From positions 3,844,001 through 3,908,000 of the forward strand of contig NZ_CP192599.1 in assembly GCF_050632385.1 (NCBI RefSeq): a stretch of DNA of 64,000 bases, written 5' to 3'. A program made the position numbers and the translations under genes. Positions 8,862-17,289 of this stretch are shown here, in pieces. A model generated the notes under the pieces. It saw only the letters and a list, made by a program, of their open reading frames with translations, had not been told where the DNA came from and searched no databases. Position 1 is the stretch's first letter, and every line of letters starts with the position of its first letter. Source of the stretch: Humitalea sp050632385. GTDB taxonomy: Bacteria > Pseudomonadota > Alphaproteobacteria > Acetobacterales > Acetobacteraceae.

Positions 8862-10274
8862 ATGAACGGCATGGTCATCTCCGGCGGCACCGTCATCACC
8901 ATGGATGCGGCGCGACGGGTCATCCCCGATGGCGCGGTCGCCATCCTGGGCGACCGCATCGCCATGGTCGGCACCGCGGCCGAGGTGGCAGCCGCCCACC
9001 CCGACCTGCCCGTGCTGGATGCCACCGGCAAGGCCATCCTGCCGGGGCTGATCGACGGCCACGCCCATGCCGGCCACGGGCTGGTGAAGACCATCGGCAA
9101 TGGCGACAGCGCCGCCTGGTCGGAAGCCTGCCGGCAGATCTACACGCTCTACTCGCCACCATCGTTCTGGCGCGCGGAAGCGGCGCTGGCGGCGATGGAA
9201 CGCCTGCGCTTCGGCGTCACCACCGGCGTCTCCCTCCTCGGTGGCGGCGACAGCGTGATGCGCAGCGACGACCCCGCCTTTGCCAATGCGCATTGCGAGG
9301 CGGTGGCCGAGATCGGCACACGATCGATCGTGGCGATGGGCGCGACCCGCCCACCCTTTCCGCGCCCCTATGTCGGGGTGGATGGGGTGGAACGCCCCGT
9401 GTCCTTCGAACAGCAGGCCGATACCATCGCCGCTGTCCTGGAGGCATGGCACGGCAAGGATGGCATCCGCATCGCCACCCTGATGCCGGTCTACCGAAAA
9501 GACGTGCATGACGCGGCCGAGGTCGCGCTGATCGAACGGCAGGGGCGCGTGCTGCGCGACCTGGGGAAAAAACACGGCGCGCTGTTCCACCAGGATGGCC
9601 ACCGCAAGGGATCGGTCGCCATGGCGGATTCCATGTTCGGCCTCTGCGGCCCCGACGTCTGGTTCAGCCATTGCACCGACCTGACCGAAGCCGATATCGA
9701 AACCTTCGTCCGCACCGGCACCTCGGTCGTGCACAACCCATCGGCCATCGCCGCCGTGCGCGGCACCTGCCCCGCCATCGAATTGATGGAGGCCGGCGTC
9801 ACCGTCATGATCGGCAGCGACGCGACGGCCCCCGACCGTTCGGGCGACATGTTCCGCCACATGTTCGTCTGCATGCGCCACCACCAGAAGCGCTTCGCCG
9901 ACGAGACGCTGCTGCCGCCGGGCAAGCTGCTGGAAATGGTCACGGTGGATGCGGCAAACGGCCTCGGCCTGTCGCACGAGATCGGCAGCCTGGAGGCCGG
10001 CAAGCTGGCCGATGTCATCACCGTCGACCTGACCGGCGCGCATATGGCGCCGGCCAATATGCCCGTCGCCCGCGTCGTCCTCTTCGCCAACGGCCATGAC
10101 GTGATGGATGTGGTGGTCGGCGGGCGCGTGCTGCTGAAGGGCGGCGAGGCGCCGCACCTGGACCATGACGCGATCATCGCGGCCGCCGAACGCGAAGCCG
10201 CGGCCATGCTGGAACGCAGTGGCCTGGCCGCCATGGCGGTCGAGGACCCGGGCTGGGGAAAAATCCGCCGATGA
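8862..10274 (+). CDS. Amidohydrolase-superfamily protein (TRZ/ATZ or cytosine-deaminase type)
   Basis: A 470-residue metal-dependent hydrolase that probably deaminates or dechlorinates a heterocyclic substrate; the exact substrate is unknown. The domain begins with a small beta segment (VISGGTVITMD), then the metal-binding HAHAGHGL after LPGLIDG near residue 65. Later come VWFSHCTDLTE with a His, and MIGSDATAPDRSG with the catalytic Asp. The ATG at 8862 has AGGAAG upstream. It is the first gene of a four-gene operon in which each junction overlaps by 4 nt, so the products very likely act on one compound. Confidence 0.85.
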   Translation: MNGMVISGGTVITMDAARRVIPDGAVAILGDRIAMVGTAAEVAAAHPDLPVLDATGKAILPGLIDGHAHAGHGLVKTIGNGDSAAWSEACRQIYTLYSPPSFWRAEAALAAMERLRFGVTTGVSLLGGGDSVMRSDDPAFANAHCEAVAEIGTRSIVAMGATRPPFPRPYVGVDGVERPVSFEQQADTIAAVLEAWHGKDGIRIATLMPVYRKDVHDAAEVALIERQGRVLRDLGKKHGALFHQDGHRKGSVAMADSMFGLCGPDVWFSHCTDLTEADIETFVRTGTSVVHNPSAIAAVRGTCPAIELMEAGVTVMIGSDATAPDRSGDMFRHMFVCMRHHQKRFADETLLPPGKLLEMVTVDAANGLGLSHEIGSLEAGKLADVITVDLTGAHMAPANMPVARVVLFANGHDVMDVVVGGRVLLKGGEAPHLDHDAIIAAAEREAAAMLERSGLAAMAVEDPGWGKIRR

Positions 10275-11230
10275 AGCGTCGCACGCTTTTGGGGGCGGCA
10301 CTCGCCACCCCCGCCCTGGCGCAGACCAACTGGCCGAACCGCCCGATCCGCCTGATCGCCCCCGATGCCCCCGGCAGCGGCAATGACACCACGGCGCGGC
10401 TTTTCGCCACCCACCTCGAACCCCTGCTCGGCCAACCGCTGCTGGTGGACAATCGCGGTGGCGCCGGCGGCCGCATCGGGGTGGAGGCCGCCTGGCGCAG
10501 CCCGCCCGATGGCTACACCCTGCTGATCGGAAATGCCGGGTCCAATGGCATCAACGCCGCCATCTACCGCGACCTGCCCTATGACCTGGTGACGGGGTTC
10601 GAACCGATCACCCAATTGGTCGCCGGGCCGAACGTGCTGGTGGTGAACCGCCGCGTGCTGCCCGCGAGTGACGTGACCCAGCTTGTGGCCATGCTGAAGT
10701 CGCGTTCGGATGGCTATGCCTATGGCTCGGGCGGGGTTGGTTCCTCGGCGCATCTGTCGATGGAATTGTTCCGCCTGGCTGCCGGCTTCAACGCCATCCA
10801 CGTGCCCTATCGCGGCACGCCAGCGCTGGCGCAGGGCCTCATCAGCGGCGACACGCCCATCGCCATCGCCAACCTGACGAATGTGATGCCCTTCATCCGC
10901 CGCGGCGACATGCTGGCGCTGGGCGTCACCAGCCTGACCCGCTGGGCCGAATTGCCCGAGGTGCCGACCCTGGCCGAAAGCGGCTTTCCGGGTTTCGAGA
11001 CCCTGGCCTGGAACGGTCTCCTGGCGCCCCCCGGCACGCCCGGCTGGATCGTGGAGCGGGTCTATGACGCCGCCCTGCGCGTCGCCGCCATCCCCGAGGT
11101 GATCGACCGCGTGCGGCTGCTGGGCGGCGAGCTGGTCGTCTCCACCCCCGCCGCCTTTGCTGCCCGGATCGCGGCCGATGTGGCGAAGTGGAAGGATGTC
11201 GTGGACCGCGCCGGCATTCGCGCCGAATGA
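10271..11230 (+). CDS. Bug/TctC-family tripartite tricarboxylate transporter binding protein
   Basis: Periplasmic binding protein of the Bug family, 319 residues. A short signal peptide (MKRRTLLGAALATPALAQ) precedes the mature start TNWPNRPIRLIAP, the family's opening motif. Other markers are VDNRGGAGG near residue 58, the SGGVGSSAHL loop and HVPYRGTPAL. No TctA or TctB membrane subunits are nearby, as is common for this expanded family. It sits second in the amidohydrolase operon, so its ligand is probably the amidohydrolase substrate or a related acid. Confidence 0.9.
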   Translation: MKRRTLLGAALATPALAQTNWPNRPIRLIAPDAPGSGNDTTARLFATHLEPLLGQPLLVDNRGGAGGRIGVEAAWRSPPDGYTLLIGNAGSNGINAAIYRDLPYDLVTGFEPITQLVAGPNVLVVNRRVLPASDVTQLVAMLKSRSDGYAYGSGGVGSSAHLSMELFRLAAGFNAIHVPYRGTPALAQGLISGDTPIAIANLTNVMPFIRRGDMLALGVTSLTRWAELPEVPTLAESGFPGFETLAWNGLLAPPGTPGWIVERVYDAALRVAAIPEVIDRVRLLGGELVVSTPAAFAARIAADVAKWKDVVDRAGIRAE

Positions 11231-12369
11231 CACGCATCGCCGCCATCGCATTCGTCGGCGTCAACATCACCCCCAAAACCAACTGGTCTTTTTTGCGCGT
11301 TCAGGACAGCGACGGCCGCATCGGCTGGGGTGAATGCACCCTGGGCGGGCAGGAGGCCGGCATGGCGGCCGAGGCCGCCCGGCTGGCCGCCAATGTCGTC
11401 GGCGAACCGGTGGATGCCCGCAATCGCCTGTGCCGGCTGCTGCCCCATGCGCCGGGCGGGCTGCTGGCGCATACCGTGCGTTCGGCGTTTGAGCAGGCGC
11501 TGTGGGACCTAGCCGGCCAGGCCATGGGCCAGCCGATCCACGCCCTGCTGGGCGGCCGGTTGCGCGAAAAAATCCCGCTCTATGCCAATATCAACCGCGG
11601 CGTCGCGCAGCGCACGCCGGATGGCTTTGCCGCCGCCGCCCTGCGCGCAAAGGCGGCCGGCTTCGGCGGCGTGAAACTCGCCCCCTTCGATCCCCTGGTC
11701 TGGGAAGACCCCGACCGCGCCGCCTATGCGGAGGGCCTGTCCCGCATCGCCGCCGTGCGCGACGCCATCGGCCCGGACGTGGCGCTGATGGTCGATTGCC
11801 ACTGGCGCTTCAGCCCCGGGGGGGCGGCCGCCCTGGTTCGGGACGTCGCGCCGCAAAACCTGTTCTGGCTGGAATGCCCGGTCGCCGAGGCCAACCACGC
11901 CGCCACCCGCCGGTTGCGCCACATGGCCAATGACCGGGGGATGCGGCTGGCCGGGGCGGAGTCGCTCTGCGGCCTCGCGGCCTATGCCGCCATCATCGCC
12001 GCCGGCTGCCATGATGTGCTGATGCCCGATATCAAGCACGCGGGTGGGCATGAGGAGATCCGCCGCATCGCCGCCCTGGCCCTGACCCAGGGGGTCGAGA
12101 TCGCGCCGCACAACCCGACCGGGCCGCTGTGCCACGCGCATTCGCTGCACCTCTGCGCCACCATCCCGAACCTGCTGCCGCTGGAGGTGCAGTTCGGGGA
12201 ATCGGAGGCCTTCTTCACCCTGGCCCCCGGGCATGCCCTGGCCTTCGACGCCGGGTCCGCGCACCTGCCGATGGAACCGGGCGTGGGCGTCGGCCTCGAC
12301 GAAGCCTGGGCGGGCCAAAACCCCTGGGTGCCGATGCCAAGGCCCTGGCTGGATCCGCGGCTCGGATGA
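11227..12369 (+). CDS. Mandelate racemase/muconate lactonizing enzyme family protein (galactonate-dehydratase-like)
   Basis: Enolase-superfamily enzyme, 380 residues from the ATG at 11227, which overlaps the previous stop by 4 nt. Lys150 in GGVKLAP sits at the barrel-strand-2 base position. Metal ligands can be placed at Asp190 (MVDCHW), Glu216 (WLECPV) and Glu245 (GAESLCG). His295 in IAPHNPTGP and Asp268 fit the acid/base pair of acid-sugar dehydratases such as galactonate dehydratase. It probably dehydrates a sugar acid or similar hydroxy acid; the operon context (an amidohydrolase and importers) does not settle which. Confidence 0.83.
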   Translation: MTRIAAIAFVGVNITPKTNWSFLRVQDSDGRIGWGECTLGGQEAGMAAEAARLAANVVGEPVDARNRLCRLLPHAPGGLLAHTVRSAFEQALWDLAGQAMGQPIHALLGGRLREKIPLYANINRGVAQRTPDGFAAAALRAKAAGFGGVKLAPFDPLVWEDPDRAAYAEGLSRIAAVRDAIGPDVALMVDCHWRFSPGGAAALVRDVAPQNLFWLECPVAEANHAATRRLRHMANDRGMRLAGAESLCGLAAYAAIIAAGCHDVLMPDIKHAGGHEEIRRIAALALTQGVEIAPHNPTGPLCHAHSLHLCATIPNLLPLEVQFGESEAFFTLAPGHALAFDAGSAHLPMEPGVGVGLDEAWAGQNPWVPMPRPWLDPRLG

Positions 12370-13277
12370 TCCCTCTCTGGTTGGGCGCGACGCTGACGGC
12401 GGCGCTGTTCCAGTGCTGGCGCACCGCCTTGCAGCAGCGGCTGCGCGGCATGCTGTCGGTCAATGCGGCGGCCGTCACACGCTATCTCTATGGCGTGCCG
12501 GTGGGGGTCGCCTTGCTGACGACCTATACGCTGGTGACCGGCCAGTCGCTGCCGGCAATCGATGGCGGCATGTTCCTGCTGATGTGCGCGGTCGGCGGGC
12601 TGTTGCAGATCCTGGGCACCAACCTGCTGATCATGTCTTTTGGGCCGCGCGGGTTCGCGGTCGGCACGGCCTATTCCAAGACCGAGGCGATCCAGGCCGC
12701 CTTCCTCGCCATGATCCTGCTGGGCGAATACCTGTCGGTGCTGTCCTGGCTGGGGGTCGCGGTCAGTATCGCGGGGGTGCTCTACCTGTCGCTCGCCGGG
12801 GGGGACATGACGCCCATGGGGCTGCTGCGGGCGGCCCGGCAGCCGGCGGCGCTGTTCGGGCTGACGGCGGGGACCGGGTTTGCCCTGTGTTCCATCGCGA
12901 TCAAGGCCGCGAACCTGGAACTGGACCATGCCGACCCCGTGCTGCGCGCGCTGGTGGTGCTGGTCGTCGCCAATGTGATGCAGACGGTGATGCAGGGCAG
13001 TTGGCTGCTGTGGCGCGAACCGGGGCAGGTCGTGATGGTCCTTTCATCCTGGCGCATCAGCGCCAAGGTCGGCACGCTATCGGCCTTTGGATCCGCCTGC
13101 TGGTTCACCGGCTTCGCCCTGGCGCCGATCGCGCTGGTCCGCGCAGTCGGCCAGATCGAGATCATCTTCTCCCTGCTCTTCGGCCGCTTCTACCTGCGGG
13201 AAACCACGAAGCGGTCGGATGTGGTCGGCGCGTTGACGGTGGTCGCGGGCGTGCTGCTGGTGCTGATGGGCCGGTGA
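12366..13277 (+). CDS. EamA/DMT-superfamily permease
   Basis: A 303-residue inner-membrane protein with about ten hydrophobic helices in two similar halves, the arrangement of the drug/metabolite transporter superfamily. Typical features are GTAYSKTEAIQAAFLA in the first half and ALVRAVGQIEIIFSLLFGRFYLRE near the end of the second. The ATG at 12366 overlaps the stop of the dehydratase gene by 4 nt; a longer upstream frame is only readthrough. As the last gene of the operon it may import or export the compound handled by the three preceding proteins. Confidence 0.85.
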   Translation: MIPLWLGATLTAALFQCWRTALQQRLRGMLSVNAAAVTRYLYGVPVGVALLTTYTLVTGQSLPAIDGGMFLLMCAVGGLLQILGTNLLIMSFGPRGFAVGTAYSKTEAIQAAFLAMILLGEYLSVLSWLGVAVSIAGVLYLSLAGGDMTPMGLLRAARQPAALFGLTAGTGFALCSIAIKAANLELDHADPVLRALVVLVVANVMQTVMQGSWLLWREPGQVVMVLSSWRISAKVGTLSAFGSACWFTGFALAPIALVRAVGQIEIIFSLLFGRFYLRETTKRSDVVGALTVVAGVLLVLMGR

Positions 13278-13360
13278 GTCATGAACGCCGCATTTCGGGG
13301 TCGCAATCCGTCAGATGTGCGCTATATTACCTCGAAGCAAGATTCGCCTTGGAGATGCAG

Positions 13361-14350
13361 ATGACGTCCCGCCGCCGCCTTACCAACCAGGCCCGCCTCC
13401 TGGCCGCCTGCGCGGCCTTCGCGCTGGTGCTGGCCCCCGCGATCGCCGACGCCAGGCCGGGCGGTGGGTCGTCCGGCGGCAGCCGCGGCAGCCGCACCTA
13501 TTCCGCGCCGCCCACGACCAGCACGGCGCCGTCGCAGGCGCGCCCCATGGACCGGACCATGACGCAGCCGTTACGTCCGGCCGCCCCGGTGGCAGGCGCG
13601 GGTGCCGCGGGCGCCGCCACCCCGGCGCGGGCCGGCGGCTTCGGCATGGGGCTGATGGGCGGCATCGCCGGCGGCCTGCTCGGCGCTGGTCTGTTCGGCA
13701 TGCTGACCGGCCAGGGCTTCATGGGCGGGATTGCGGGCCTGGCCGGGATGCTGGGCTTCCTGTTGCAGATCGGGCTGATCGCCGGCCTGGTCTACCTGGT
13801 CGTCCGCATGATCCGCCGCCGCGCGCCGCAGCCCGCGATGGCGGGCATGGGCGCCGGCATGGGCGGGATGGCGCGCACGATGGATGGCGGGCGCCCGATG
13901 CCCCAAGGCGGCATGGGTGGCGGCGGCATGCCGGCGACCACGCCGGTCAGCATCGGACCGGCCGATTTCGCGGCCTTCCAGCAGATGCTGGTCGAGATGA
14001 ACGCCGCCTGGAGCCGTGGCGACGTCGCGGCCCTGAAGCGCATCGCGACGCCGGAGATGGTCACCTACTTCGCCAATGACCTGAAGGACCTGGCCGCCCG
14101 CGGCTGGCACAATGAAACCCGCGACGTGAGCCTGGACCAGGGCGACCTGTCCGAAGCATGGCGGGAAGGCAATGAAGACTACGCGACCGTCGCGATGAAG
14201 TTCTCGATGATCGACGTGACCACGCGGCTGGCCGATGGCGCGGTGGTGGAGGGCGATCCCGCCCGTCGCCAGACATCGACCGAACTCTGGACCTTTGTCC
14301 GCCAGGGTGGCGGGGCGTGGCGCCTGTCGGCGATCCAACAGGCCGGCTGA
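13361..14350 (+). CDS. Tim44-like domain protein with signal peptide and glycine-rich membrane segment
   Basis: A 329-residue protein. GGAG at 13351 is spaced 6 nt from the ATG at 13361, which decides against the ATG two codons earlier. A signal peptide of about 31 residues ends AIADA, followed by a Ser/Gly/Pro-rich stretch, hydrophobic Gly-rich segments (about 75-150) and a Met/Gly-rich linker. The C-terminal domain (about 195-329) resembles the Tim44-like fold, with AWSRGDVAALKRIATPEM and ELWTFVRQGGG. Homologues are membrane-associated; their bacterial role is unclear. A strong terminator follows at 14373. Confidence 0.8.
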   Translation: MTSRRRLTNQARLLAACAAFALVLAPAIADARPGGGSSGGSRGSRTYSAPPTTSTAPSQARPMDRTMTQPLRPAAPVAGAGAAGAATPARAGGFGMGLMGGIAGGLLGAGLFGMLTGQGFMGGIAGLAGMLGFLLQIGLIAGLVYLVVRMIRRRAPQPAMAGMGAGMGGMARTMDGGRPMPQGGMGGGGMPATTPVSIGPADFAAFQQMLVEMNAAWSRGDVAALKRIATPEMVTYFANDLKDLAARGWHNETRDVSLDQGDLSEAWREGNEDYATVAMKFSMIDVTTRLADGAVVEGDPARRQTSTELWTFVRQGGGAWRLSAIQQAG

Positions 14351-14372
14351 CCGGTTTTCCGGGCACCCATTG

Positions 14373-14412
14373 CCGCCGGGACGGGCACTGCCTGTCCCGG
14401 CGGTTTTGTTTT
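14373..14412 (+). terminator. Rho-independent terminator of the Tim44-domain gene
   Basis: A 13-bp G+C-rich stem is formed by 14373-14385 and 14391-14403 with one G-U wobble and a loop of about 5 nt. It is followed at once by TTTTGTTTTT on the plus strand. It lies between the convergent Tim44-domain and Bug genes. No T-run follows on the minus strand, so I expect it to act on plus-strand transcripts. Confidence 0.85.
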
Positions 14413-14417
14413 TGGGG

Positions 14418-15407
14418 TCAGTCCAGCGTGATCTTGCCGTCGCCGAGGACGGCCTTGTAGCGCTCGATCTCCAGCGCGATGAAGGCGCGGAACTCGTCGC
14501 CACGCCGGTTGGCGGCGATGGACCCGCCATCCGCCAGCAGCCGCAGCATCGCCGGCGACTGCATCGCCTGGTCCACGCCGCGGATCGACGCCGCGACAAT
14601 CTCCGGCGGCAGGCCGGGGGGGCCGAACAGCCCGACCCAGCTCATCGCGTCGATCTCGCCATAACCCTGTTCCTGCAAGGTCGTCAGGTCGGGGAAGCGG
14701 GCGATCCGCGCCAGCGTGCCGGCCGCCAGGGGCTTCAATTTCCCATCGGCGATCTGCGGCGCCACGGCGCTGACCCCATCGATGGTGAAGGCGACGCGCC
14801 CGGCGATCAGGTCGGCCATGGCCGGCGCGCTGCCGCGATAGGGCACATGCAGGAACTCGACGCCCGCATTCTTCGCCAGCATGGAACAGGCGATATGATG
14901 CACCGACCCGACGCCCGATGACGCGAAGGGGATCGTCCCCGGCGCGGCCCGCGCCGCCGCAATCAGCGCCGCCGTGGTGGCATAGGGCGACCCCGCCGGC
15001 ACCACCAGCAGATGCGGATGCACCGCCACCTGGGCGATCGGTGTCATGTCGCGCAGCGGGTCATAGGGCAGGTTGCTGAACAGTGCGGCAGCGACCGCAT
15101 TCGGCGTGGAATGGCCGAACAGCAGGATATTGCCATCGGCCGGCGCCTTGGCCACGAAATCGGTCGCCAGGGTGCCGGAGGCACCGGACCGGTTCTCGAC
15201 CACGAAGGGCTGGCCGAGGGCGGTCGTCAGTTGTTCGCTCAGGGCGCGGGCAACCAGGTCGGAAAATCCGCCCGGGGCAAACCCGACCAGCACGCGCACC
15301 GGGCGGCGCGGCCAGGCCGTCTGCGCCTGCAAGGCTGGCGCGGCGAGGATGGTCAGGGCAGTGGCGCCCAGGACATTTGCGCCAAGGGCGCGGCGGGTGA
15401 TGGTCAT
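14418..15407 (-). CDS. Bug/TctC-family binding protein (orphan)
   Basis: Periplasmic binding protein of 329 residues, the second of three Bug proteins in the window. A twin-Arg-poor signal peptide ends near residue 29 (ALQAQ), then the mature start TAWPRRPVRVLVGFAPGG. VVENRSGASG, SGVGSVHHIA and HVPYRGSAPA are the expected ligand-site motifs. It stands alone: the upstream neighbour is the lipid kinase on the same strand, 42 bp away, which has no obvious link to carboxylate uptake. The ligand cannot be predicted. Confidence 0.9.
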   Translation of the reverse strand: MTITRRALGANVLGATALTILAAPALQAQTAWPRRPVRVLVGFAPGGFSDLVARALSEQLTTALGQPFVVENRSGASGTLATDFVAKAPADGNILLFGHSTPNAVAAALFSNLPYDPLRDMTPIAQVAVHPHLLVVPAGSPYATTAALIAAARAAPGTIPFASSGVGSVHHIACSMLAKNAGVEFLHVPYRGSAPAMADLIAGRVAFTIDGVSAVAPQIADGKLKPLAAGTLARIARFPDLTTLQEQGYGEIDAMSWVGLFGPPGLPPEIVAASIRGVDQAMQSPAMLRLLADGGSIAANRRGDEFRAFIALEIERYKAVLGDGKITLD

Positions 15408-15449
15408 CGGGAACTCCTATCGCCCACCCCCCGTAGCAAATCCCGTTCC

Positions 15450-16304
15450 CTACGGCACCAGTACCGCGATCGGCGCGCCCGCATCACGCACCGCGACCGG
15501 CACAACCCCCACCGGATCGCCATCCGCCTGCACCGGCACGCCCGCCCCGGCAAAATCCACCACCGAGGCGCGCCGCAATTCCACCCCTGGCATCCGCCGC
15601 AACAGCCCCAGCGGCAGCGCCACCCCGCAGCCCGCCGCCGCGACCGGCCCCGCCTTGTGGAACAGCGCGACCCAGAACCCCGGCAGGTCCGGCCGCGCCT
15701 CGGGCGCCAGCAGGTAGCGCCCGGCATAGAGCCGCCCCTTGGTGACGATGGCGCTGGTCACCTCCACCGCCACCCCATCCAGGGTCACGGTCATGGGCGG
15801 AAAGCCGTAGCCCGCCAGTTCGCGCAGGGATTGCCAGACATAGGCCGCCCGCCCGATCCGCGCCTTCAGCCGCAGGTCCAGCCCGGCCACCACGGCGGCA
15901 TCGAAGCCGGCGCCCAGCATCTGCACGAACAGCCGTTCCTGCCCGTCAGCCAGGCGGGCGATGCCGGGCCACAGCGCCACGCGCCGCCCCGCGGCCAGGA
16001 CGCCGGCCGCGTTGCGCAGCGGAATGCCCAATTCCTGTGCCAGCACATTGGCCGTGCCCAGCGGCAGGATGCCCAGGGTGCGGCCGGTGCCCGCGATGCC
16101 GGCAGCGACCTCGGCGATCGTGCCATCGCCGCCGGCCGCCACGACCACCGCCGCATCGGCCCCGGCCGCGATGCGGCGCGCATCGCCGGGGGCCGTGGTC
16201 TCGATCACCCGCGCGGCGACGCCGCTGGCCGCCAGCGCGGTCAGCGCATCGTCAAGCCGGCGGCGGCGGCGCGCGCCCGCGGCCGGGTTGAAGACGATCA
16301 GCAT
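15450..16304 (-). CDS. Diacylglycerol kinase-family lipid kinase
   Basis: A soluble lipid kinase of the DgkB/YegS type, 284 residues from the ATG at 16304; the frame continues upstream to 16370, but MLIVFNPAAGA is the family start. The nucleotide-binding motif AAGGDGTIAEVAAG and the following GILPLGTANVLA are unmistakable. The enzyme phosphorylates diacylglycerol or a related lipid to phosphatidate. It is divergent from the PlcP-like gene at 16495, whose product would release diacylglycerol, so a role in diacylglycerol salvage is plausible (inference). Confidence 0.85.
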   Translation of the reverse strand: MLIVFNPAAGARRRRRLDDALTALAASGVAARVIETTAPGDARRIAAGADAAVVVAAGGDGTIAEVAAGIAGTGRTLGILPLGTANVLAQELGIPLRNAAGVLAAGRRVALWPGIARLADGQERLFVQMLGAGFDAAVVAGLDLRLKARIGRAAYVWQSLRELAGYGFPPMTVTLDGVAVEVTSAIVTKGRLYAGRYLLAPEARPDLPGFWVALFHKAGPVAAAGCGVALPLGLLRRMPGVELRRASVVDFAGAGVPVQADGDPVGVVPVAVRDAGAPIAVLVP

Positions 16305-16385
16305 CTGGCCGGGGCGATAGCGCCGCGCGCATGACGCGACAATGACGGATCGGCGACTTCGCTGTGACACGAAAGGAAAAGACTG

Positions 16386-16403
16386 CTTTCACACAGGCTT
16401 CAC
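16386..16403 (+). promoter_or_regulatory. Possible Pho box upstream of the PlcP-like gene
   Basis: Two TTCAC-containing heptamers (CTTTCAC at 16386 and GCTTCAC at 16397) repeat with an 11-bp period and a 4-nt spacer, the layout of PhoB sites (two CTGTCAT-like repeats). The first heptamer fits well and the second only partly. A third TTCAC at 16414 is 15 bp further on and out of register. The site lies about 90 bp before the PlcP-like start. Confidence 0.4.
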
Positions 16404-16494
16404 GCAGAACTTCTTCACATCGGGTTACTGCGCCGCCGACGGCAATGCGCCCCCGAATCGGGCGCCGTGCAGAACCCGGGACAGGCGGAGCGAC

Positions 16495-17289
16495 ATGCAC
16501 CCGACCGACACCAAGCGCCGCTACCGCAGCCTGTTCATCTCCGACGTCCACCTCGGCACGCGCGGCTGCCGCGCGGATTTCCTGGCTGGTTTCCTGAAGC
16601 AGGTGGAATGCGAGAACCTCTACCTCGTCGGCGATATCGTCGACGGCTGGCGGCTGAAGAAATCCTGGTACTGGGACGCGCATCATGACGAGGTCATCCG
16701 CCTCGTCCTGCGCATGGCCCGCCACGGCACCGATGTGCGCTACATCCCCGGCAACCATGACGAGGTGTTTCGCGCCTGGCTCGGCCATGAGTTTTCCGGC
16801 GTGAAATTGCAGGATGAGGCGGTGCACATCGCCGCCGACGGGCGCCGCTACCTCGTCATCCATGGCGACCAGTTCGACGGGGTGATCCGCTACGCCAAGT
16901 TCCTCGCCCTGCTGGGCGACTGGGCTTACGACTGGGCGCTCTGGACCAATCGCTGGTTCAACCTGGCGCGGCGGCGGCTGGGCTACCCCTATTGGTCGCT
17001 GTCGCAATGGCTGAAGCGCCAGGTGAAGGGCGCGGTCAAGGCGATCGACCGGTTCGAGGGCGCGCTGGCCAACGAAGCCAAGCGCCGGGGCCTGGACGGC
17101 GTCATCTGCGGCCACATCCACCACGCCGAGATGCGGGAGGTCGGTGGGCTGATGTATATGAACGACGGCGACTGGGTGGAATCCTGCACCGCCCTGGTCG
17201 AACACGCCGACGGCCGTTTCGAACTGATCGACTGGGCGCAGGAGAACCGGTTGTCCTTCTGGCAGGTGCCCGCCCATGCGGCGCCTTGA
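16495..17289 (+). CDS. PlcP-like metallophosphoesterase (phospholipase C of lipid remodelling; often labelled UDP-2,3-diacylglucosamine diphosphatase)
   Basis: A 264-residue calcineurin-like phosphoesterase; the ATG at 16495 has GGCGGAG upstream. The metal-site motifs are complete: DVH at 17-19, GD at 46-47, GNHD at 86-89, GDQFD at 124-128 and GHIH at 206-209. The pattern SWYWDAHHDEV, and the direct link to an Agt-like glycosyltransferase that overlaps it by 14 nt, match PlcP of rhizobia and marine alphaproteobacteria. PlcP removes phospholipid head groups during phosphate starvation to give diacylglycerol. An LpxH-like lipid A role is the alternative, since the families are related. Confidence 0.75.
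   Translation: MHPTDTKRRYRSLFISDVHLGTRGCRADFLAGFLKQVECENLYLVGDIVDGWRLKKSWYWDAHHDEVIRLVLRMARHGTDVRYIPGNHDEVFRAWLGHEFSGVKLQDEAVHIAADGRRYLVIHGDQFDGVIRYAKFLALLGDWAYDWALWTNRWFNLARRRLGYPYWSLSQWLKRQVKGAVKAIDRFEGALANEAKRRGLDGVICGHIHHAEMREVGGLMYMNDGDWVESCTALVEHADGRFELIDWAQENRLSFWQVPAHAAP

Noticed and set aside
12233..13360. N-terminal extension of the Tim44-domain frame
   Set aside because: It runs through the EamA-like permease gene in another frame; the signal peptide and ribosome-binding site fix the start at 13361.
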